A stretch of DNA of 34,639 bases from Candidatus Cloacimonadota bacterium (GTDB taxonomy: Bacteria > Cloacimonadota > Cloacimonadia > JGIOTU-2), in assembly GCA_011043895.1 (NCBI GenBank), contig DRBZ01000004.1:1-34639 (forward strand), given 5' to 3'. The notes under the pieces were generated by a model. That model was given only the letters and a program-made list of their open reading frames with translations. It was not told the origin of the DNA and did not search any database. The translations under genes were made by a program, and so were the position numbers. Within the stretch, counting starts at the first letter, position 1. Each line of letters opens with the position of its first letter. Shown here piece after piece: positions 1 through 6,736 of the stretch.

Positions 1-2646
1 AAATTCGGCGTTTACTATACCCCGCGGGAAATCGTGCATTACATGTGCAAGCAGAGCCTAATCAATTACCTCTCTACCAAAGTAACTCAGGCATTCCTGC
101 CTGAGGTGATTAACCGCCAGGACATTGAAGACCTGATCGAAGTCGGGGAAATGATCACCGAGCATGAAGCCACGGCCCTTATCAAACAGGAAAAGATCAA
201 AAATGGCATCCAGAAATCCACGGAATATACTGCCCTGCTCTCCGACAGTATTCGCGAAAACGCTGAATTAATCGATAAGTGGCTGGCAGACATCACCGTC
301 TGCGACCCGGCCGTGGGTTCCGGCGCCTTTCCCGTGGGTATGATGAACGAAATCGTGCGCGCAAGAAATGTGCTCTCGGTATTTTTGATAAATAAGAGTA
401 ACACAGGCATTCCTGCCTGTGATGAAACTAATAACACTCCCGCAAACAAGAATGATGATGTTACCATTACCCACCGTAACCTGCCCCATTGGAAAAAGCC
501 TGGCGCTATTTATTGGATTACCTTTCGGCTTGCGGATTCTATACCTCAGGGAAAACTAAATGTGTGGAAAGCGGAACGAGATCATTGGAAAAGCAAACAT
601 CCCGAACCCTGGAGCGACGAAGAATGGAAAGAATATAATAAACGTTTTGGAGATCGTCTGGAAAAGTGGCTTGATGCGGGTCATGGTTCTTGCGCCTTGA
701 GAAAACCGAAAATCCGGGAAATTGTGAAGGAATGTATTCTTCGTTTCAACGGGGAGAGATTCCTGCTTCATGCTGGAGTCATCATGCCGAATCACGTCCA
801 TCTCCTTCTTGAGCCATTGGCAGGACATTCACTTTCTGAATTGCTAAAAGGAATTAAAGGTGCGAGTTCAAGAAGAATAAATCAGTTGTTAAACAAGACC
901 GGTCATAGATTTTGGATGGATGAATCCTATGACCATATCGTTCGCAGCGAAGCCCAGTATCAGCACTTTATTCGCTATATCACCGAAAACCCGATAAAAG
1001 CCAATTTATCAGAGAAACAGTATTGGGTATATGAAGAAGGTAGCACAGGCATTCCTACCTGTGAAGGTAACACAGGCATTCTTGCCTGTAATAAAATACA
1101 CACACAGACAAGAATGTCTGTGCCACGCTCAGATTATGAATTCAAACGCCGTTGCATTGAGCATTCCCTCTACGGCGTGGACATAGACCCCGGCGCAGTT
1201 GAAATTGCCAAACTAAGGCTCTGGCTGTCGTTGATGGTGGATGAGGAGGACATCAAGAACATCAAGCCGCTGCCGAATCTGGATTATAAGATCGTGTGCG
1301 GGAATTCGCTGCTGGGTGTGGAAAAGAACTTGTTCAACCACCAACTGTTTGCCGAGCTGGAACGCCTGAAACCGCTCTACTTCGACGAAACCAATCCCAG
1401 TAAAAAGCAGGAATACAAAAAACAGATCGATGACCTGATCAGCCAGATTACCAATGGTCATACCGAATTTGATTTTGAGGTGTATTTTTCCGAGGTGTTT
1501 CATGAAAAAGGCGGTTTTGATGTGGTGATTGCCAATCCGCCTTATGGCAATATCTTTACAAAAAAAGAAAAGGCGAATCTTCGTAAACTATTTATTGAAC
1601 TTCAGTTCAAAATAGATGCTTATTCAGTATTTATTCTTAAGGGAATTAGTTTAAACAAAGAAAATGGGTATCTAATATATATTATCCCAAGTACCTTCAT
1701 AGATAATTATTTTGAAGAAAATGTCAGAAAACAATTGCTTATTAAAAACAGCATTGAGCTAATTATTGAATTGGATGATAGCATATTTGATAGTGCTGTT
1801 GTACACTCAATGATTTTAGGTGTAAAGAAGCAAGTACCAGAAAAAAGCCATAAAGTGAGGACTGGTTATTCGATGGATTTCGTTTTTAACAAACAAGATA
1901 TTCCCAATGAGTATTTCTTGAAGCAGGATTACGCCATATTTTCAATAAGATCCTATCAGCATGCTGATCTTTTATTAAAATTAAAAAAAGATACTGTCAA
2001 TTTAGAAAAGATTATTGATATTAGACAGGCAATTAAATCAGGAAACGATAAAAAGTATATACATAGGAAAAAAATAAACAATTCATACAAACCCATAGTA
2101 GGCGGAAAGCATATCAAAAAATGGTCATTAGTTGATCCTAGGCTATATATTTTTTATGGGGATCATTTAGCATGCCCTCGCGATCCAAGAATATTTGAAC
2201 AACCAAAGATATTAATTAGAGAAGCTGGAAAAGAGATAACTGCTACTTATGACGAGAACGGTTATTATGTTATGTCATCATTGTATAATGCGATCCAGAT
2301 TGATGAAAAATATAGCTTAAAATATATATTAGCATTATTGAATTCTTGCTTGTTTCAATACTTGATGAGACTCAAAACATTTGATAAAACAAAAGGAGCT
2401 TTTACAAAAGCAAAGATATATCATTATTATGATCTTCCAGTAAAAAATATTGATAGCACTGTGCAGGGTAGATTTGTTGATATTGTCGACCAAATTCTTT
2501 CCATCACCAAAGACAAAGATTATCTGCAAAACCCCGCCAAACAGGCGCAGGTTAAGGAATACGAAAAACAAATCGACCAGATGGTCTACAAACTATATGG
2601 ACTCACGCCAGAGGAAATTAAAATTGTTGAAAGCTCGCAAAGATGA
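1..2646 (+). CDS. Type IIG restriction-modification enzyme (Eco57I-like N6-adenine methylase), 5' partial, with in-frame RAYT insertion
   Basis: The frame is open to the left edge: the codons before the first ATG at 34 read GVYYTPREIVHYMC, a typical segment just ahead of the methylase core, so the start and any nuclease domain lie outside the window. Numbering from the ATG at 34, SAM-binding motif I (DPAVGSGAFPVG) begins near residue 91 and the adenine-methylase motif NPPY is at 501-504. Between them, after motif I, residues about 123-363 are a foreign RAYT domain; the methylase fold resumes at YGVDIDPGAVEIAKLRLWLS. The C-terminal half would be the target-recognition domain and is visibly AT-rich (27% GC in line 1681 against 50% in line 1321), which suggests a swapped specificity module. 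The last codons overlap the helicase start as ATGA. With a 240-residue insertion after motif I, activity is uncertain. Family assignment is firm; function is inferred. Confidence 0.85.
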   Translation, partial: KFGVYYTPREIVHYMCKQSLINYLSTKVTQAFLPEVINRQDIEDLIEVGEMITEHEATALIKQEKIKNGIQKSTEYTALLSDSIRENAELIDKWLADITVCDPAVGSGAFPVGMMNEIVRARNVLSVFLINKSNTGIPACDETNNTPANKNDDVTITHRNLPHWKKPGAIYWITFRLADSIPQGKLNVWKAERDHWKSKHPEPWSDEEWKEYNKRFGDRLEKWLDAGHGSCALRKPKIREIVKECILRFNGERFLLHAGVIMPNHVHLLLEPLAGHSLSELLKGIKGASSRRINQLLNKTGHRFWMDESYDHIVRSEAQYQHFIRYITENPIKANLSEKQYWVYEEGSTGIPTCEGNTGILACNKIHTQTRMSVPRSDYEFKRRCIEHSLYGVDIDPGAVEIAKLRLWLSLMVDEEDIKNIKPLPNLDYKIVCGNSLLGVEKNLFNHQLFAELERLKPLYFDETNPSKKQEYKKQIDDLISQITNGHTEFDFEVYFSEVFHEKGGFDVVIANPPYGNIFTKKEKANLRKLFIELQFKIDAYSVFILKGISLNKENGYLIYIIPSTFIDNYFEENVRKQLLIKNSIELIIELDDSIFDSAVVHSMILGVKKQVPEKSHKVRTGYSMDFVFNKQDIPNEYFLKQDYAIFSIRSYQHADLLLKLKKDTVNLEKIIDIRQAIKSGNDKKYIHRKKINNSYKPIVGGKHIKKWSLVDPRLYIFYGDHLACPRDPRIFEQPKILIREAGKEITATYDENGYYVMSSLYNAIQIDEKYSLKYILALLNSCLFQYLMRLKTFDKTKGAFTKAKIYHYYDLPVKNIDSTVQGRFVDIVDQILSITKDKDYLQNPAKQAQVKEYEKQIDQMVYKLYGLTPEEIKIVESSQR
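86..105 (+). repeat. REP-like palindrome within methylase coding sequence
   Basis: A perfect palindrome with 8-bp arms (CTCAGGCA / TGCCTGAG) around a TTCC loop, sharing the core AGGCATTCCTGCCT with the palindromes that flank the RAYT. It lies about 300 bp upstream of the insertion and encodes TQAFLPEV in the methylase frame. Confidence 0.6.
402..421 (+). repeat. REP-like palindrome, left flank of RAYT
   Basis: Arms CACAGGCA / TGCCTGTG around TTCC, 8 bp, perfect. It is preceded by GAGTAA, close to the GTAG/GTAA tetranucleotide lead of REP elements. In the methylase frame it reads TGIPAC. Confidence 0.7.
1044..1063 (+). repeat. REP-like palindrome, right flank of RAYT (copy 1)
   Basis: CACAGGCA TTCC TACCTGTG with one arm mismatch, directly preceded by GTAG, the tetranucleotide that marks the 5' side of REP sequences recognised by RAYTs. 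Same orientation as the left-flank copy. Confidence 0.7.
1071..1090 (+). repeat. REP-like palindrome, right flank of RAYT (copy 2)
   Basis: CACAGGCA TTCT TGCCTGTA, preceded by GGTAA. A direct repeat of the copy 27 bp upstream, so the two form a tandem pair. Confidence 0.65.
1103..1122 (-). repeat. REP-like palindrome, right flank of RAYT, inverted copy
   Basis: CACAGACA AGAA TGTCTGTG. Read on the minus strand the loop is TTCT, so this copy is inverted relative to its neighbours, giving a BIME-like arrangement of opposed REPs at the right end of the insertion. Confidence 0.65.
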
Positions 2647-4616
2647 CCATACGATTCCTTATCAATGACGACGGCTCTCCGTTTGAAGCGTCTGAATTGC
2701 GAACATTGCGCGGTGAGCTTGATGCCTTGGATAACGCCGGGCGAACGGAATATCGCAACAATAACGCGTCGGAAATTGCGCAGCACGGTGCCACTAAATT
2801 TTTGATTGTCTCTGGTCCGGGGACAGGCAAAAGCCACCTCTTCCTGGACAGGATTGACCACTGGTATCAGCAAGACCAAGGCGCAAGCGTTGTTGTAACG
2901 AGCTTTGTTAGAAAATTAGTGGCGGATTTGCAGAATGATATTGAGCGCGACGAAAAACTAACCGCCGAACAAAAAGACAAAATCACAGTGTCCACCTTGC
3001 ATAAATTTGCTCGTAGTATTGTTGAAAAAAATCATGGAACAACCGAATGGCCATTTAGTCCACATTTTCGCATCATAGGCCAGTTTTGGAAAGAAGTCGT
3101 GTGGGGTGATGTGCTCGCTTTTTATCCTGACTTAGACCGAGGCGTCTTTACATGGAAGAAGTTTGAGGAACAGTTGCATGATAGTAACTTTGAGGAATCT
3201 GACGAATGGCAAGAGCTTAAAGAAACCTATTTCAAGCTTTGCCGATTTTACAATGCGGCTGGCTTCGCTGATTTGATTTTGCGCGCCACAAAGGCGTTAG
3301 CAGAAGATCCTGGTTTAAATGAAGATAAATACTTCATCATTGACGAATATCAGGACTTCAACCTTGCCGAAGAAGCGCTCATAAACCAATTGGTAGATAA
3401 CCCGAAAGGTCTACTTGTTGTCGGAGACGATGAGCAAGTTCTTTACGAAAAGCTGAAATCAGGCAAACCAACGCTCATTCGCAATCTGTATAAAGACAAG
3501 GTTTATGCTAAGGGCATGCTGCCTTTCTGTAGCAGGAGCAGTTTCCACATCACGAAAGCCGCCGATCATTTTATTCAGCAGCATAGAGAAACGGATTGCA
3601 TAGCAAAAATCTACTTGCCATTAATGACCAACAGCGATGAACCGAAAGTCCAAGTTATCGCGTGCGCTACCCCACAAACCGCCGTTGATTACATCGAAAA
3701 GTTCGTTGCTGATAACAAAGCAGAAATTGATGAGCGCAAGGGGCAATTGGAAGCCGATGAGCCAAAAGATGCATACCTATTGATTTTGACACCAGCGAAA
3801 GAAGTCAATTTTTATAGGGAATCGAAGGACAAGATAAAAAGAATCGTATCAGAATATCAAACAGAGACGAGGTCGTTTTCGGAGGATTATTATCAATTGC
3901 TAAGCTATTATTCGCTTGCAAACAATCCCAATAACAATTTCACTTTTCGGAAAGTGCTCTATTATGAAGGGGTCTCGGAAGAGAAAGTTCATAAGCTCAT
4001 TGCCAGGGCCATGCAGGATGACAAATGCCTTTGGGACTTGGATTTTCAAGAAATTAAGGACGCATTGGCCAAATGCAGCAAAATTAAAACTGTTCTGGAC
4101 GGTGAGAGGTCTGCTGCTGAAAAAGTGGATCAGATCTCCAGGCTCATCTCGGTGGCCGATAGGGAGAAACTTCAAAGTGACATGGAGCGGAAAGCTATCA
4201 GTCAGGGAGAAGTAGTGAAATTGGAACACGAAGAGGAGGAAGAAGCCGAGTTAGAAGAAATCGAAGTAAAGAAGATGGGTGCTGTTGAATTGATGACTAT
4301 CGTTGGTTCTAAGGGTTTATCTGCGGATCACGTAATCATTATTGGTTTTGATGATGTAAACATGAAATGGGTAACAAAAAACGCTTTTTATGTGGCTCTT
4401 ACTCGCGCGAGAAAAAGCTTGCACATTTTGACTGCTCTGAAATCCGGAGGTGCAACGAAAGCTCATAGCTTTTTGAAGCAATTACCGGATGCTCACCTAG
4501 AATTCTATAGTTATAGAAAAAGCGACCATACAAAAAGGCCGTTAGATAATCGACATGCTCTTATGGACTATCTTTACTATATCCATCGACAATCCCGCAG
4601 AAGCAGGCAAAGGTAA
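2643..4616 (+). CDS. UvrD/Rep-like superfamily 1 DNA helicase
   Basis: A 657-residue SF1 helicase. Visible motifs: Walker A GPGTGKS at 58-64, motif Ia-like VVVTSFVRKL, Walker B DEYQD at 234-238 followed by VVGDDEQVLYE (motif III-like), and near the C-terminus the motif V region TIVGSKGLSADHVIIIG and motif VI FYVALTRARKS. These are the ATP-binding and DNA-translocation motifs of UvrD-type enzymes. A strongly acidic stretch (EHEEEEEAELEEIEVKK) lies just before motif V. The start overlaps the methylase stop as ATGA, so translation is probably coupled. No nuclease domain is seen. The last dozen residues (IHRQSRRSRQR) are read out of frame from a methylase-tail remnant, so the native C-terminus was probably altered by recombination. 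A role with the methylase in defence is inferred from position. Confidence 0.85.
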   Translation: MTIRFLINDDGSPFEASELRTLRGELDALDNAGRTEYRNNNASEIAQHGATKFLIVSGPGTGKSHLFLDRIDHWYQQDQGASVVVTSFVRKLVADLQNDIERDEKLTAEQKDKITVSTLHKFARSIVEKNHGTTEWPFSPHFRIIGQFWKEVVWGDVLAFYPDLDRGVFTWKKFEEQLHDSNFEESDEWQELKETYFKLCRFYNAAGFADLILRATKALAEDPGLNEDKYFIIDEYQDFNLAEEALINQLVDNPKGLLVVGDDEQVLYEKLKSGKPTLIRNLYKDKVYAKGMLPFCSRSSFHITKAADHFIQQHRETDCIAKIYLPLMTNSDEPKVQVIACATPQTAVDYIEKFVADNKAEIDERKGQLEADEPKDAYLLILTPAKEVNFYRESKDKIKRIVSEYQTETRSFSEDYYQLLSYYSLANNPNNNFTFRKVLYYEGVSEEKVHKLIARAMQDDKCLWDLDFQEIKDALAKCSKIKTVLDGERSAAEKVDQISRLISVADREKLQSDMERKAISQGEVVKLEHEEEEEAELEEIEVKKMGAVELMTIVGSKGLSADHVIIIGFDDVNMKWVTKNAFYVALTRARKSLHILTALKSGGATKAHSFLKQLPDAHLEFYSYRKSDHTKRPLDNRHALMDYLYYIHRQSRRSRQR

Positions 4617-4708
4617 AGGCGCTGGAGCGGGAGATTGACCAGATGGTCTATGACCTCTATGGCCTGACAGAGGAGGAGATCCGGATTGTGGAGGGTGTGG
4701 AGTCTTGA
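4592..4708 (+). pseudogene. Methylase 3'-end remnant (tail copy B)
   Basis: In its own frame this reads KQAKVKALEREIDQMVYD, then LYGLTEEEIRIVEGVES and a stop. It is a clear homologue of the real methylase C-terminus that ends at 2646 (AKQAQVKEYEKQIDQMVY, then KLYGLTPEEIKIVESSQR). It overlaps the helicase 3' end in another frame, and its stop (TGA 4706-4708) shares a base with the start of the next gene. No upstream methylase sequence accompanies it. Confidence 0.8.
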
Positions 4709-5634
4709 TGGATTTGTTCGGAAATGTGGACATCCAAAAACCGGTTAGCGTCAATATTTATGCCGACGAAGTGTATGGAAAAGAATGTCCTTACACAAAA
4801 AATATCTGGCATTACATTGGAATAATCGTAGAAGATTTGAACAATCCATTACTCGATGACATCATACACGAAAGGTTCATGGGTAATTTTGATGAGCATT
4901 CACCATACTACGAAATGAACAATAAAGTCGTTCATTGGAGCGACATACGCATTGCCGACACCAAGAATATTTGTAAGAGATGGTTCGAATACATTCTGAA
5001 CCCGAACAGGAGTAAAAACACATTCTATTCTTACATTCTCGGCTTAAACGATTCTTTTCTGATAAGAGAGGAATTTGATACCAACGATGCATTCAATAGC
5101 AAGTATAACCGTTTCTTCAGTACGTCTGTTTTGTATGCTCTAAAGGTCTTTTTTGGTGGCAGTCAAGTAATCGTGGAAAATATCTACCATGAAGAAGGCC
5201 AGCAATCTTATAGCGAGTATTTCCCATGGCATGTCATTTATAAACTGAAACAAGAAGAAGAAAATATTACATTCAATTGCAACAAGATCATATTCTTGCC
5301 CAAAGATCATAAAAAAGATCGGCGTTCAAATATTATTCAACTTTGTGACGCGGTATTGGGCGTCAGCACAAGCATTATTCACGGCATCGAGAAAAGTAAG
5401 GCTTCAAAGTACAGAGAAGAATTAGCCGACCTTTATTGTGACATGTTTAAGAGAATCATTGAAAACCCAAGAAATAAAAATAGCCGATTTGAATATTACA
5501 ATCGCATTATGATCAGCTTCTTTCCAAAGGAAAAGACGGCACCTGATGATGTAAAGCGGCTTAGGAATCAGTTTTATTCGAAGAGGCGATTGTTTTATAT
5601 TGAACAAAAGTCTGGTCAGGAGAAGTTATTTTAA
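4708..5634 (+). CDS. DUF3800-like protein, putative RNase H-fold
   Basis: A 308-residue protein starting at the ATG at 4708, which overlaps the stop of methylase-tail copy B (TGATG); a TTG three bases earlier is also in frame. The N-terminus VNIYADEVYG and the later IIQLCDAVLGV resemble the acidic motifs of DUF3800 proteins (D-E near the start, QLxD near the C-terminal third), a family often found beside restriction and phage-defence genes. I recognise the pattern but not a close relative. There is no signal peptide or membrane segment, so it should be cytoplasmic. The position between two methylase-tail copies suggests it arrived as cargo of the island. Confidence 0.6.
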   Translation: MDLFGNVDIQKPVSVNIYADEVYGKECPYTKNIWHYIGIIVEDLNNPLLDDIIHERFMGNFDEHSPYYEMNNKVVHWSDIRIADTKNICKRWFEYILNPNRSKNTFYSYILGLNDSFLIREEFDTNDAFNSKYNRFFSTSVLYALKVFFGGSQVIVENIYHEEGQQSYSEYFPWHVIYKLKQEEENITFNCNKIIFLPKDHKKDRRSNIIQLCDAVLGVSTSIIHGIEKSKASKYREELADLYCDMFKRIIENPRNKNSRFEYYNRIMISFFPKEKTAPDDVKRLRNQFYSKRRLFYIEQKSGQEKLF

Positions 5635-5664
5635 GTTAATTTTTCCGTTTCGAGCCTGCACACA

Positions 5665-5753
5665 GCAACGCTGGAGCGGGAGATTGACCAGATGGTCTAT
5701 CAACTCTACGGCCTGACATAGAAGGAGATACGCTTGTGGAGGGAAAAGAATGA
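5665..5753 (+). pseudogene. Methylase 3'-end remnant (tail copy C)
   Basis: Reads ATLEREIDQMVYQLYGLT, then an in-frame TAG (5719-5721) and a frameshift before the end of the tail. It shares a run of about 32 identical bases with tail copy B (from CGCTGGAGCGGG through GGTCTAT), so B and C are closer to each other than to the intact tail. Its final GAATGA overlaps the start of the next gene. Confidence 0.8.
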
Positions 5754-6292
5754 AATACAATCCGGACATCCATCATCGTCGATCGATTCGATTGCAGGGA
5801 TATGATTATTCATCATCCGGTGCGTATTTTGTAACCATGTGCACCAACAACCGGGAATGTTTGTTCGGGGAAATTGTGGCCGGGAAAACGGCATTGAATG
5901 ATGCGGGAAACATGGTTGTGCAATGGTATCATGAATTGGAAAACAAATTTCCCGATATACAACACGATGCATTTATATGTATGCCCAACCATGTTCATTT
6001 TATTGTTGCAAACATGCCCCCCGTCACCGTAGGGGCAGATCGATGTGTCTGCCCCAATAAAACGGGCGAACACGCAGATTCACACCTACATCGGGTGGTG
6101 CAATGGTTTAAAACAATGACCACCAATGAATATATTCGTGGTGTTAAACAAAACGGATGGCCGCCATTTCCCGGGAAATTATGGCAACGCAATTATTACG
6201 AACACATTATCCGCAATGAAAACGAATTAAATAACATCCGGCAATACATCATCAATAATCCAATAAATTGGCAATCGGATGAAAATTATTAA
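5750..6292 (+). CDS. REP-associated tyrosine transposase (RAYT), stand-alone
   Basis: A 180-residue Y1 transposase-like protein. The N-terminus HRRSIRLQGYDYSSSGAYFVTMCT is typical of RAYTs, followed by the HUH motif MPNHVHFIV and the C-terminal tyrosine context NNIRQYIINNPINW. RAYTs nick single-stranded REP sequences and are usually single-copy genes without the flanking inverted repeats of an IS. The start ATG at 5750 has a good ribosome site (GGAGGG, 6 nt upstream) that belongs to methylase-tail copy C; start and remnant stop overlap as ATGA. It is distinct from the RAYT inside the methylase: it lacks the GAIYWITFRL-type N-terminus. A GTAG-REP palindrome lies within the coding sequence. Confidence 0.85.
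   Translation: MKYNPDIHHRRSIRLQGYDYSSSGAYFVTMCTNNRECLFGEIVAGKTALNDAGNMVVQWYHELENKFPDIQHDAFICMPNHVHFIVANMPPVTVGADRCVCPNKTGEHADSHLHRVVQWFKTMTTNEYIRGVKQNGWPPFPGKLWQRNYYEHIIRNENELNNIRQYIINNPINWQSDENY
6029..6055 (+). repeat. GTAG-led REP palindrome inside the RAYT gene
   Basis: GTAG (6029-6032) leads an 8-bp perfect hairpin, arms GGGGCAGA (6032-6039) and TCTGCCCC (6048-6055), with an 8-nt loop. It encodes part of VGADRCVCPN between the HUH motif and the catalytic tyrosine. A GTAG followed by a GC-rich hairpin is the classical RAYT substrate. Confidence 0.65.
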
Positions 6293-6294
6293 TT

Positions 6295-6378
6295 CTGAAG
6301 GCAGAAAACTTCCTCGCAATTACCAATACCAACGATTATCTCCAAAACCCAGCAAAGCAGGCGCAGGTTTAAAGAATA
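6295..6378 (+). pseudogene. Methylase 3'-end remnant (tail copy D)
   Basis: Starts two bases after the RAYT stop and reads LKAENFLAITNTNDYLQNPA then KQAQV and a stop at 6370-6372. It matches the methylase segment SITKDKDYLQNPAKQAQVKE, which lies just upstream of the tail portion seen in copies B and C. One extra T after GCGCAGGTT shifts the frame. Confidence 0.75.
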
Positions 6379-6385
6379 ATGGTAA

Positions 6386-6691
6386 AATCTTTTTGCAATA
6401 CAGCACAAATCCTTATTTACTCTTCCTTATTTCGGACCGGAATTCAAGAATATCACAATAGATCTCAAGCTCCTCATACCCTTTATTGTGATCGCTATAA
6501 GTAAGACTTTCGTTGTAGGGATCTCTCTTATGTTTTGGTAGAGCACTGCGATGTTACCGGAACTGTATGCACACGCTCCTGAATTTATAAGAACTTTTTT
6601 CACCGATCCTCTACCCACCACCACGATACTCGCTGTCCTGTTGCATCAGATCTTAAATCTTGATAAACTCTTTATTAAAAAGGAGACGTAA
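6386..6691 (+). pseudogene. 5'-truncated xanthine/uracil permease (NCS2-like) fragment
   Basis: One frame reads SLFTLPYFGPEFKN, a hydrophobic helix LLIPFIVIAISKTFVVGISL, then MFW, an in-frame TAG at 6539-6541, and continues MLPELYAHAPEFIRTFF then TDPLPTTTILAVLLHQILNL to TAA at 6689-6691. The APEF...DPL...TILAVLLHQILN pattern resembles the last helices of NCS2 xanthine/uracil permeases. The gene body is missing and the fragment abuts methylase-tail copy D, so this marks the right edge of the island. Family assignment is from memory of the C-terminal pattern. Confidence 0.55.
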
Positions 6692-6736
6692 TCTAATTGT
6701 CTGGATAAAACTGCGATTGAAGAAGTTTCTACAACT

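Larger units (their letters stand above)
402..1122 (+). mobile_element. REP-associated tyrosine transposase (Y1/HUH) inserted in frame in the methylase
   Basis: This block encodes a RAYT: the HUH metal-binding motif MPNHVHLLLEP (His254 and His256 of the host frame) and the C-terminal catalytic tyrosine context RYITENPIKANL (Tyr315). RAYTs are single-strand nucleases related to the IS200/IS605 transposases and act on REP palindromes. The block is bounded by REP-like palindromes: one copy at the left end, two direct copies and one inverted copy at the right. Its length leaves the methylase frame open throughout. I see no in-frame ATG near its N-terminus, so it is probably made only as part of the fusion or from a non-ATG start. 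The edges are set by the outermost palindromes and are approximate. Confidence 0.8.
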
